Shown: piece after piece, positions 7,321-13,802 of the stretch
Numbering within the stretch: position 1 is the stretch's first letter
How the letters are laid out: every line of letters begins with the position of its first letter
Assembly: GCA_024641625.1 (NCBI GenBank)
Contig: JAHECQ010000057.1
Coordinates: 1-13,802, forward strand
Direction: 5' to 3'
Length of the DNA stretch: 13,802 nucleotides
Source: Acidimicrobiales bacterium
Lineage (GTDB): Bacteria > Actinomycetota > Acidimicrobiia > Acidimicrobiales > SZUA-35
Notes under the pieces: generated by a model
Database searches by the model: none
What the model saw: only the letters and a program-made list of their open reading frames with translations
What the model was told of the DNA's origin: nothing
Made by a program: the position numbers and the translations under genes

Positions 7321-8142
7321 GTGGAACTGAAGGTCACCCGCTACGACATCGACGAACAGGGTGTGGCCACGCTCTGGCTCGATCGGCCTGGCCGGGGGAA
7401 CTCCTGGACCGGACGGATGCACGACGAGATCCGTTGGATCTGCGCCCAACTCGACGCCGATCCGCTCGTACGTGTCATCGTCCTACGTGGAGCGGGCGCG
7501 ATGTTCTGCGCCGGAGCCGACTTCAAGGCCCTCGACCACTACGTGAAGGCCGACCATTACGACCCCGCCCTGTCGGCCGAGGCCGCCAACCCGGGGTACG
7601 GGGTGCGCCCTGAGTTCGATGCGGACATGGCATGGATGCTGGGTATGCGCAAACCCATGATTGCTGCGGTCAATGGCGCGTGCGCCGGCATCGGCGTTGC
7701 GCTCGCCGCCTTCTGCGACCTGCGCTTTGCGGTCGTCGGAGCCAAGATCACCACCGTCGCACCCCGCCTCGGCCTTCCGGCAGAGTACGGTTTGTCCTGG
7801 ATGTTGCCGCGCCTGATCGGCATGACCCACAGCGCCGACATCCTGATGACCGGTCGGGTCATCCTGGCTGAGGAGATGGCGGACTGGGGGTTCTTCAATC
7901 GCGTGGTGCCCGCAGAAGAGTTCGATCAGGTGGTGGCCGACTACGCGCAGCTGTTCGTCGCCGCATCGCCCGACTCGGTCACCACAGCCAAGCGACAGCT
8001 GTGGGCCGATCGCTTCCACAACGATCCCGGGGCCGCCGTCGAGGCATCGAAGGCGTTGATCGGCGAGATGATGCAGAAGCCCGACTACCTCGAGGGAGTC
8101 GCCGCCATGATGGAGAAACGGGCGCCGCGATTCGCCCCGTGA
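7321..8142 (+). CDS. Enoyl-CoA hydratase/isomerase (crotonase) family protein lacking canonical catalytic Glu residues
   Basis: A 273-residue crotonase-fold protein acting on an acyl-CoA thioester. The fold is clear: VATLWLDRP, oxyanion-hole strand FCAGADF (residues 62-68), and VNGACAGIGVALAAFCDLRFA (second oxyanion hole at about G123-G125). Aligned by eye without gaps to rat mitochondrial enoyl-CoA hydratase, the positions of both catalytic glutamates (E144 and E164 there) are alanines here, A127 and A147. The nearest acid is E155 in LGLPAEYGLSWMLPRLIG, a segment I recall from a common actinobacterial subgroup. Simple hydration by the standard two-Glu mechanism is therefore doubtful; isomerase, hydrolase or ring-cleaving activity is possible. 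An ATG at 7300 would add seven residues. As the last gene of the run, it may process the CoA ester formed after oxygenation. Confidence 0.85.
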   Translation: MELKVTRYDIDEQGVATLWLDRPGRGNSWTGRMHDEIRWICAQLDADPLVRVIVLRGAGAMFCAGADFKALDHYVKADHYDPALSAEAANPGYGVRPEFDADMAWMLGMRKPMIAAVNGACAGIGVALAAFCDLRFAVVGAKITTVAPRLGLPAEYGLSWMLPRLIGMTHSADILMTGRVILAEEMADWGFFNRVVPAEEFDQVVADYAQLFVAASPDSVTTAKRQLWADRFHNDPGAAVEASKALIGEMMQKPDYLEGVAAMMEKRAPRFAP

Positions 8143-8174
8143 GGTCGCTCGATTCCTACGTCCGGGGCTGAACG

Positions 8175-8208
8175 GGTGTCGGAGAAGGCACCGATGCCCG
8201 CAGCATCG
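8175..8208. terminator. Tandem hairpins between convergent genes, possible bidirectional terminator
   Basis: The 68-base gap between two converging genes holds two adjoining stems. GGTGTC (8175-8180) pairs with GGCACC (8187-8192) with one G-U pair, and CGATGC (8192-8197) pairs perfectly with GCATCG (8203-8208) around a five-base loop. They share base 8192. Neither is followed by a T-run, which is common for actinobacterial terminators. The location is the main support. Confidence 0.42.
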
Positions 8209-8210
8209 AC

Positions 8211-9740
8211 CTAGGCCACGATCGAGCGGTTTCGCCCGGACCGTTTGGCCTCGTAGAGGCGCCCGTCGGCCCGTTCCAGCAACGTTTGGCCGCTCTCTTG
8301 GGCGATCTCGCCGAACAACGCACCCCCGATCGACACGGTGACCCCGACGACGGTGCCATCGGCCAGCGTGATCTGCTCATCGGCCACCCGAGTCCGGATG
8401 CGATCGGCGATCAATTCGAGCTTCTCGATCGTCGCGGCACCGACCGTCACGACGAATTCCTCACCGCCATAGCGGGCCACCGAGTCCTTGTCGCGCGTCT
8501 GTTGGGCCAGCACCTTGCCGATGGAGCGAAGGACCTCGTCGCCGGCGGAGTGACCGTAGGTGTCGTTGATGTGCTTGAAGTGGTCGAGGTCGAGGACCAA
8601 GAGGCCGAGTCCGTTCGCGGGGTCGGCGAGTCGCTCGGCCACCCGATCGGCGAACATCTGATCGAACGTGCCCCGGTTGGCCAGCCCGGTGAGGGCATCG
8701 GTCGATGCCTCCTGTTGCAGTTCGATGTTGCGCCTCGAGAGCATCTCGACCTGGCGGGAGCCCTCGACGATCGTCGCGTGCGCCTCCATCGTGAGCGTCT
8801 GCAGCCGACTGGTGGCCTCGAGCACCAGCTCGGAATATGCCTGGTTCTGCGGAAGCTTGAACTGGAGCATCTCGGCGGCCGCGCTGACCAACGGCTCGGC
8901 TTCGACGAGCCACTCGTTGGTGGCGTCGACGTCCATCCCGAGGTGAAGCTCGGTCGCGGCATAGAGCGCCGCAAGATGACGCTCCGGCTCGGCGGAGCAC
9001 AGGACATGCTCGGCCAGCAGGGCGATCTGGAGACTGCGATGCAGGGGAGATCCATCGGGGGAAAGCGGCCGTGCTCGCTGATCGATTGCCTCGCAGATGA
9101 CGTCGGGCAACCCCCATTGGCGAACCAGACCGGCCGCGACCACGTCGGTGCTGTAGCCCATGATGCCGATTTCGGTCTCGGCACTCGGCCACGACCCGGC
9201 GTCGGCAACCATGTGCCGGCACAGGACGGGCGCCTTGTTGGCCAGCACGACGCGACCGAGCCCACTGAGCAGTCCGGCCAGGAAGGCCTCGTCCTGGTGG
9301 ACCCGGGACAGCGACGTACACACCTTGCGTGACAGGCTGCCGCTCACGACCATGCGACGACGGATCTCCGAGGTGTCGAACCCGTCGCTGCTCTCGGGCA
9401 GGAGCATGCGAAGCGAGGTGGACAAGGCCAGCAGACGCACCGATCGCAAGCCCAGCGTGGTGAGGGCCCGCTCGATGGAGGTGATCGGAGTGACGGGCGC
9501 ATACAACGCCGAATTGGCGATCTTGAGGATCTGAACGGTGAGCGCAACATCGAGCTCGATGAGCTTCGACAGTTCGGCGATCGTGACGTCGGGGTCGTCG
9601 GCTCTTCGAATGATCTGCAACACGGCGAGCGGTGGGGACGGCAGCGATTCGGCGTCGACGAACAGCGACTCGATGGTGGGTATCTCGAGCGGCGCGGGGC
9701 TGAGACCAACCGGGCGGTGGTCTTGGTCGAGATGCGTCAC
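8211..9740 (-). CDS. HDOD-GGDEF protein, predicted diguanylate cyclase
   Basis: A 509-residue signalling protein. An HDOD domain (about residues 30-235; LPSPPLAVLQII, LDVALTVQILKIANSALY, LGLRSVRLLALS, AFLAGLLSGLGRVVLA) is joined by a helical, probably coiled-coil linker (about 300-345) to a GGDEF domain (about 346-505). The GGDEF domain has the active GGEEF signature (425-429), metal-binding D384 in LDLDHFKHIND, and an RxxD product-inhibition site (R416-D419) five residues before GGEEF. It should make cyclic di-GMP with feedback control. There is no membrane segment, so it is cytoplasmic. The only usable start is GTG 9740: no start codon lies between it and the in-frame amidase stop, and the preceding AAGG abuts the GTG, so initiation may be weak or leaderless. 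It probably shares a transcript with the amidase 51 bases upstream. The HDOD ligand is unknown. Confidence 0.9.
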   Translation of the reverse strand: MTHLDQDHRPVGLSPAPLEIPTIESLFVDAESLPSPPLAVLQIIRRADDPDVTIAELSKLIELDVALTVQILKIANSALYAPVTPITSIERALTTLGLRSVRLLALSTSLRMLLPESSDGFDTSEIRRRMVVSGSLSRKVCTSLSRVHQDEAFLAGLLSGLGRVVLANKAPVLCRHMVADAGSWPSAETEIGIMGYSTDVVAAGLVRQWGLPDVICEAIDQRARPLSPDGSPLHRSLQIALLAEHVLCSAEPERHLAALYAATELHLGMDVDATNEWLVEAEPLVSAAAEMLQFKLPQNQAYSELVLEATSRLQTLTMEAHATIVEGSRQVEMLSRRNIELQQEASTDALTGLANRGTFDQMFADRVAERLADPANGLGLLVLDLDHFKHINDTYGHSAGDEVLRSIGKVLAQQTRDKDSVARYGGEEFVVTVGAATIEKLELIADRIRTRVADEQITLADGTVVGVTVSIGGALFGEIAQESGQTLLERADGRLYEAKRSGRNRSIVA

Positions 9741-9791
9741 CCTTACAGGATCGGACGATCGGCTCCGACCATTAGAAGCCGGCGTGTGGGG

Positions 9792-11249
9792 TCAGAAGCC
9801 CGGTGGCCTCGGTATCGGTTCGAGGATCGAGGCGAGGCATCGAGCGAACGCCAAGGTGGTCCGGTCGTGCAGATAGGGACCGACGATCTGGATGCCGACC
9901 GGCAACCCGCCGGGAGTGGTCCCCACCGGAACGACGGTGGCCGGGAGATAGCAGGCCCCGGCCGGAGCCATCCACCGGATCATTTCCCAATAGTTGCGGG
10001 TCTCCCCGTTGACCGACACGATTCGGTCGGCCGTAGGACCATGATCGTGTTCGAGTGCGGGCAGCATGCAGACCGGGAGCAAAGCGACGTCGAAGCTCTC
10101 GAAGAAGGTCTCCCATTGCCGCCTCATCTGGAGACGCCGCTCGTTCACGCTCAGCCATTCGCGGTGTCGCATCCCGAGGGCTCGCTTCGATTCGGCGGCG
10201 AGATCACTGCCCGTTGCCTGAGCGAAGTGTTCGACGGTCTCGCGCGACTCGCCTCCGGCCAGCGCCGCCTGGAGCAAGGCGTTGAAGGTCGTGGCCGCCT
10301 TCTCCAGCGAGAAACCGGGACGCGCCGCTTCGTCGACCGTCGCACCAGCACGCCGGAGGGCATCGATGGCCGACAGCAGGGCCGTCCCGACCTCCCGGTC
10401 AATGGTGCAGAAGTCGTCGTCGAGCCAGGCTCCGATGCGGAAGTCGGCAACGGACGATCCCCCACGGGCGGAGGGGAGTTCCAAATGCCACGCCGGACGT
10501 TCCCACCGGTTCGGCCCGGCCATCAGGTCCAGGCCGAGCTCCAGATCATCGATCGATCGCGCCATCGGCCCGGCCACTGCGAGGTCGGCCAGCGTGAGCG
10601 TCCCCGGAGGCCCTGGAATCTGGCCGTGGGCGGGGACGATGCCGTAGGACGGTTTGTGACCGACGACGCCCGACATGTGCGAGGGAATGCGAATCGATCC
10701 GCCGATGTCGCTGCCGATCTCGATGGGCGTGAAGCCACAGGCCAACGCGGCCGCCGATCCGCCCGACGAGCCACCAGGGGTACGACCGAGGTCGTAGGGG
10801 TTGTTGGTGGTGCCGTACACCTCGTTGTAGCTCTGGAGATCGCCCGCCCAGATCGGGAGATTGGTCTTGCCGAACACCACGACGCCGGCAGCTCGCATCG
10901 CTGCTACCGGCCAGGCGTCGTGCTCGGGCACGTAGTCGGACAAGGTGGGTGAGCCGGAGGTGGTGACCATGCCTGCAGTCGAGAACGAATCCTTCACCGT
11001 CATCGGCACGCCGGCGAGCGGGCCCAGCGGGTCACCGCGCACCAGACGTTCGTCGATATGGGCCGCCTCTCGTCGGGCGCGTTCCAGATCGGTGTGCACG
11101 ACTGCGTTGATCGGGCCGTTCAGCTCGTCGATTCGCGCCACGAAATGATCGAGCGCTTCTCGGCTGGAAACGCTTCGCCGCTTGATGGCGGCAGCCAATT
11201 CGATGGCGGACATCCAGTGGAGGTCGGTGGTGGTGCCAGGACTCGTCAT
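9792..11249 (-). CDS. Amidase, amidase-signature family
   Basis: A 485-residue amidase-signature hydrolase that would cleave an amide, releasing an acid and an amine or ammonia. The Ser-cisSer-Lys triad is visible: K86 in GVPMTVKDSF, S161 in TPGGSSGGSAAALA, and nucleophile S185 in GSDIGGSIRIP. Length and N-terminal region (WMSAIELAAAIKRRSVS) fit the general bacterial amidases. The sequence departs from the usual GatA pattern and there is no gatB or gatC nearby, so a role in tRNA amidation is unlikely. No Shine-Dalgarno site precedes ATG 11249; a weak -10-like CAGACT sits six bases upstream, so leaderless translation is possible. It is divergent from the alkylsulfatase and lies upstream of the HDOD-GGDEF gene on the same strand. 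Substrate unknown. Confidence 0.9.
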   Translation of the reverse strand: MTSPGTTTDLHWMSAIELAAAIKRRSVSSREALDHFVARIDELNGPINAVVHTDLERARREAAHIDERLVRGDPLGPLAGVPMTVKDSFSTAGMVTTSGSPTLSDYVPEHDAWPVAAMRAAGVVVFGKTNLPIWAGDLQSYNEVYGTTNNPYDLGRTPGGSSGGSAAALACGFTPIEIGSDIGGSIRIPSHMSGVVGHKPSYGIVPAHGQIPGPPGTLTLADLAVAGPMARSIDDLELGLDLMAGPNRWERPAWHLELPSARGGSSVADFRIGAWLDDDFCTIDREVGTALLSAIDALRRAGATVDEAARPGFSLEKAATTFNALLQAALAGGESRETVEHFAQATGSDLAAESKRALGMRHREWLSVNERRLQMRRQWETFFESFDVALLPVCMLPALEHDHGPTADRIVSVNGETRNYWEMIRWMAPAGACYLPATVVPVGTTPGGLPVGIQIVGPYLHDRTTLAFARCLASILEPIPRPPGF

Positions 11250-11255
11250 GGAAGG

Positions 11256-11261
11256 AGTCTG
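11256..11261 (-). promoter_or_regulatory. Weak candidate -10 box for the amidase gene
   Basis: On the minus strand CAGACT is followed by six bases (CCTTCC) and the ATG at 11249. Only the A and final T of TANNNT are kept, but the spacing equals that of the leaderless candidates at 3381 and 11302. Confidence 0.25.
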
Positions 11262-11278
11262 TCGCCCTCGGCCGGCTC

Positions 11279-11307
11279 CTGCCAGACGACAATCGAAAGG
11301 TTACGGT
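11279..11307 (+). promoter_or_regulatory. Candidate leaderless promoter of the alkylsulfatase gene
   Basis: CTGCCA at 11279-11284 (four of six matches to TTGACA) is 17 bases before TACGGT at 11302-11307 (TANNNT). Six bases (GAGTCC) then lead to ATG 11314. This is the best-formed promoter in the window and lies in the 64-base divergent gap with the amidase gene. Confidence 0.52.
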
Positions 11308-11313
11308 GAGTCC

Positions 11314-13212
11314 ATGAGCGACGGAACGAACAGCCAGCCGAAGCCGGCCACCGAACACACAATGGCGAGCAACGCCGCCGTCGCCATCTCCTTCGATGAC
11401 CCCGGCGATTTCGACCGGGCCGGCCGGGGGCTGTTGGCAACCCATCCCACCGGCCGCATCGGCTCGCTTGCCGGACGAGATGCCTTCGATGTCAGCCGCC
11501 ACGACTTCGTCCGGACCGCCGAGACCGCCCCGGACACCGTACACCCCGGATTGTGGCGGCAAGCCCGCATGAACACGATCCACGGGTTGTTCGAGGTGGC
11601 CGACGGCATCTGGCAGGCGCGGGGCTACGACATTGCCAACATCACCTTCATCGCCGGGATCGATGGTTGGGTCATCATCGATCCCCTCACCGCCGAGGAG
11701 ACAGCGCGAGCCTGTCTCGAGCTGGCCAACGCCACCCTCGGGCCGCGGCCGGTCCGAGCGGTCATCTACACCCATAGCCACATCGACCATTACGGCGGTG
11801 TCCTCGGGGTCACCTCCGCCGAAGAGGTGGCAAGGGGAGACGTCCGCATCGTTGCCCCTGAGGGCTTCTTGAGCGAGGTCGTCAGCGAGAACGCGTTGGC
11901 CGGACCGATCATGTTGCGCCGCGCCATGTATCAGTTCGGTTCCTTCCTTGCGCCAGGCGAGCGAGGGCACATCGATGCCGGACTCGGGACGGCCGTCGCC
12001 ATTGGCCGTTCCGGGCTGATCGCACCGACCGAGGTGATCTCGGCGACAGGGCAGGAGCTCGAGCTTTCCGGGGTCCGGGTGGTGTTCCAGAACACGCCGA
12101 ATGCCGAGGCACCGGCCGAGATGAACTTCTACTTCCCCGACAAGCGTGTGCTCTGCATGGCCGAGAACTGCACGCACACCATGCACAACCTCTACCCGAT
12201 TCGCGGGGCCCTGGCCCGGGACTCGCTGGCGTGGAGCAAATACATCCACGAGGCCCTGTCGCTGTGGGGCGACCGGAGTGACGTGCTGTTCGCCAGTCAC
12301 CACTGGCCGAGATTCGGCGGGGCCGATGTACGCGGCTTTCTCGAGATGCAACGCGACGTCTATCGATGGTTGCACGACCAGACGATGCGATTGGCGAACC
12401 ACGGACTGGTGCCCACCGAGATTGCCGACGAGCTGACGCTGCCCTCATGCTTCAGCCAGTCGCACGTTCAGGGGTATTACGGGACCGTGTCCCACAACAC
12501 CCGGTCGGTCTACAACCGCTACCTGGGTTGGTACGACGGCAATCCGGCCCACCTCGATCCGCTGCCACTGACCGAGGCTGCCCGCCGCTACGTCGAGATG
12601 ATGGGAGGGCCTGAACAAGTGTTGACTCGGGCCCGCGAGTATTTCGCCGACGGCGACTACCGCTGGGTCGCACAGGTGGTGAACCACGTGGTGTTCGCCG
12701 ATCCGGGGAACACCGAGGCCAGGGAACTCCAGGCCGATGCCCTCGAACAGCTGGGCTATCAGGCCGAGTCGGCCACATGGAGAAATGCCTACCTCTTCGG
12801 TGCCCATGAGCTGCGCAACGGATCACCGAGGTTCCGAAACTCGGGAGGACGCACGTTGATCTCGGCCATGACAGCGGAGCACTTGTTCGACGTGCTCGGC
12901 GTCCGGTTCGATCCGTCGCGCTTCGCACGAGAGCGTGCCGTCTACAACTGGACGTTCGAAGACCTCGGGGAACAGCACGTACTCGGGGTGTCGAACGCAA
13001 CGATCCATCACAGCCCGAACATGCGCCGTGAGGATGCCGACGCCACCGTCACGCTCAGTCGAGCGGTCATCTTCAGCCTCTTCGAGAACGCGGCCGGCAT
13101 CGACGAGGCGCTGGGCAACGAGACGCTCCGCGTCGACGGCGACCTTGCGTCGGTCCGCGACCTCTTCGCCGCTCTCGATGTGTTCGACGCAGCTGCGATC
13201 ATCGAGCCCTAG
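11314..13212 (+). CDS. MBL-fold alkylsulfatase (SdsA1/YjcS type)
   Basis: A 632-residue type III alkylsulfatase, expected to cleave primary or secondary alkyl sulfates to alcohol and sulfate with two zinc ions. The metallo-beta-lactamase domain (about 85-330) has the metal motif THSHIDHYGG (H154, H156, D158, H159), E269 in APAEMNFYFP, E284 in CMAENCTH and H329/H330 in ASHHWPRFG, so the metal ligands appear complete. A helical dimerisation domain follows (about 345-510; GYYGTVSHNTRSVYNRYLGW), and a C-terminal SCP2-like hydrophobic-substrate domain covers about 525-632. The N-terminus is polar (MSDGTNSQPKPATEH) with no signal peptide, whereas SdsA1-type enzymes are often exported, so this one is probably cytoplasmic. 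ATG 11314 follows a leaderless-type -10 box. Upstream in-frame codons back to 11182 overlap the amidase gene and are rejected. The alcohol product could feed oxidative enzymes nearby; this is inference. Confidence 0.92.
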   Translation: MSDGTNSQPKPATEHTMASNAAVAISFDDPGDFDRAGRGLLATHPTGRIGSLAGRDAFDVSRHDFVRTAETAPDTVHPGLWRQARMNTIHGLFEVADGIWQARGYDIANITFIAGIDGWVIIDPLTAEETARACLELANATLGPRPVRAVIYTHSHIDHYGGVLGVTSAEEVARGDVRIVAPEGFLSEVVSENALAGPIMLRRAMYQFGSFLAPGERGHIDAGLGTAVAIGRSGLIAPTEVISATGQELELSGVRVVFQNTPNAEAPAEMNFYFPDKRVLCMAENCTHTMHNLYPIRGALARDSLAWSKYIHEALSLWGDRSDVLFASHHWPRFGGADVRGFLEMQRDVYRWLHDQTMRLANHGLVPTEIADELTLPSCFSQSHVQGYYGTVSHNTRSVYNRYLGWYDGNPAHLDPLPLTEAARRYVEMMGGPEQVLTRAREYFADGDYRWVAQVVNHVVFADPGNTEARELQADALEQLGYQAESATWRNAYLFGAHELRNGSPRFRNSGGRTLISAMTAEHLFDVLGVRFDPSRFARERAVYNWTFEDLGEQHVLGVSNATIHHSPNMRREDADATVTLSRAVIFSLFENAAGIDEALGNETLRVDGDLASVRDLFAALDVFDAAAIIEP

Positions 13213-13243
13213 CGCAGCCGGCGGCGATCAAGGGGCGGTCGGG

Positions 13244-13802
13244 TCAGAAGTCGAGCAGGATCTTGCCAACGTTGGCGTTGGTCTCCATGTAGATCTGGGC
13301 GTCGGCGATTCGATCGAAGGGGAAGCGGGCATCGATCACCGGCCGGAGCGCCCCGGTCTCGAACAGAGGCAGCAATTCGCGTCGGACTTGTTGCACCAGC
13401 GCAGCCTTCTCCTCGAGTGGCCGGGCGCGGATGACCGTACCGATGATCTGCGCCCGCTTGGGCAGCAACATTCCCAACGGGAGCTCGACTGTTCCCTGGC
13501 CCATCACGCCCACCTGTATGAGGCGACCCTTGATCCGCAGCGACTGGATGTTCCGGATGGTGTATTCGCCTCCGATGACATCGAGCACCACGTCCACACC
13601 CTGGCCGTCCGTCGCCGCCGACACGGCGTCGGCGAAGTCCTGCTTGGTGTAGTCGACGACCACGTCCGCTCCGAGTTCCCGACATCGTTCGACCTTGGTG
13701 GTCGAGGTCGTGACGATGATCCGGGCCCCGATCGCCTTGGCGATCTGGATGGCGGCGGTGCCGACACCCGAGGCACCGGCGTGTACCAGGGCCCAGCGGC
13801 CG
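13244..13802 (-). CDS. Zinc-free quinone oxidoreductase (MDR family), C-terminal part (5' end outside window)
   Basis: The last 185 residues of a medium-chain dehydrogenase/reductase of the NADPH:quinone oxidoreductase group (QOR/PIG3-like). The frame stays open to the window edge. The NADPH-binding Rossmann motif HAGASGVGTAAIQIAKA is followed by ELGADVVVDY, GVDVVLDVIGGEY and a C-terminus of the usual kind (ARFPFDRIADAQIYMETN, GKILLDF). None of the structural-zinc cysteines would be expected in this part, so the zinc-free call rests on the AGASGVG type and overall match. It would reduce quinones or enones with NADPH. It converges with the alkylsulfatase gene; the 31 bases between them hold no convincing terminator. 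A GTG at 13661-13663 is an internal valine, not the start. Confidence 0.88.
   Translation of the reverse strand, partial: GRWALVHAGASGVGTAAIQIAKAIGARIIVTTSTTKVERCRELGADVVVDYTKQDFADAVSAATDGQGVDVVLDVIGGEYTIRNIQSLRIKGRLIQVGVMGQGTVELPLGMLLPKRAQIIGTVIRARPLEEKAALVQQVRRELLPLFETGALRPVIDARFPFDRIADAQIYMETNANVGKILLDF

Noticed and set aside
8286..10952. Long plus-strand frames opposite the HDOD-GGDEF and amidase genes
   Set aside because: Antisense shadows: the minus strand carries GGEEF and the amidase Ser-Ser-Lys triad.
11182..11313. N-terminal extension of the alkylsulfatase
   Set aside because: It would run through the divergent amidase start and promoter region, and adds nothing like a signal peptide or family sequence.
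11032..12402. 456-codon minus-strand frame opposite the alkylsulfatase
   Set aside because: It overlaps the metal-binding region of a clear sulfatase and the amidase start, and has no domain signal.
13213..13243. Terminator between the alkylsulfatase and quinone oxidoreductase genes
   Set aside because: Only a GCCGGC palindrome is present, with no stem-loop of useful length and no T-run.
1..13802. tRNA, rRNA, CRISPR array, transposase, phage or toxin-antitoxin genes
   Set aside because: Reading of both strands showed no repeat array, no transposase-like protein, and nearly all DNA is accounted for by recognised metabolic or signalling genes.

Overview
The window looks like chromosomal DNA from a high-GC actinobacterium. 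The codon use is GC-rich. There is an LLM-class flavin/F420-type oxidoreductase, an HxlR regulator with GTGA gene overlaps, and TANNNT -10 boxes placed exactly six bases before ATG, the pattern of leaderless actinobacterial transcripts. The mix of a vanillate-type Rieske oxygenase, LLM enzyme, P450, enoyl-CoA hydratase and an HDOD-GGDEF protein fits Acidimicrobiia (Ilumatobacter-like) best, but that placement is inference. No rRNA, tRNA, CRISPR array, insertion sequence or phage gene was found.

Layout. (1) 1-1478, plus strand: the C-terminal part of a molybdopterin oxidoreductase, cut by the window edge, overlapping by four bases an HxlR-family regulator. (2) 1539-8142, plus strand: a run of six genes for a Rieske oxygenase, a HAD type II hydrolase, an LLM-class oxidoreductase, an FAD aromatic monooxygenase, a cytochrome P450 and an enoyl-CoA hydratase-like protein. 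Two start-to-stop overlaps and short gaps suggest an operon, with possible internal promoters before the LLM and P450 genes. (3) 8211-11249, minus strand: an amidase followed 51 bases downstream by an HDOD-GGDEF diguanylate cyclase. (4) 11314-13212, plus strand: an alkylsulfatase of the SdsA1/YjcS type, divergent from the amidase. (5) 13244-13802, minus strand: the C-terminal part of a zinc-free quinone oxidoreductase, cut by the window edge.

How the genes may work together. The central run holds three oxygenases of different chemistry (Rieske non-heme iron, FAD hydroxylase, heme P450), a flavin/F420 enzyme, a possible dehalogenase and a CoA-ester enzyme. Together with the flanking alkylsulfatase and amidase this reads as a catabolic island for substituted organic compounds (aromatic or alicyclic, perhaps halogenated, methylated, amidated or sulfated). 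The substrate cannot be read from the sequence. No ferredoxin or reductase for the Rieske enzyme or P450 is present. No clearly novel system stands out. The points most worth a second look are the hydratase-like protein lacking both canonical catalytic glutamates, the HAD protein with altered active-site residues, and the six-base leaderless promoters.
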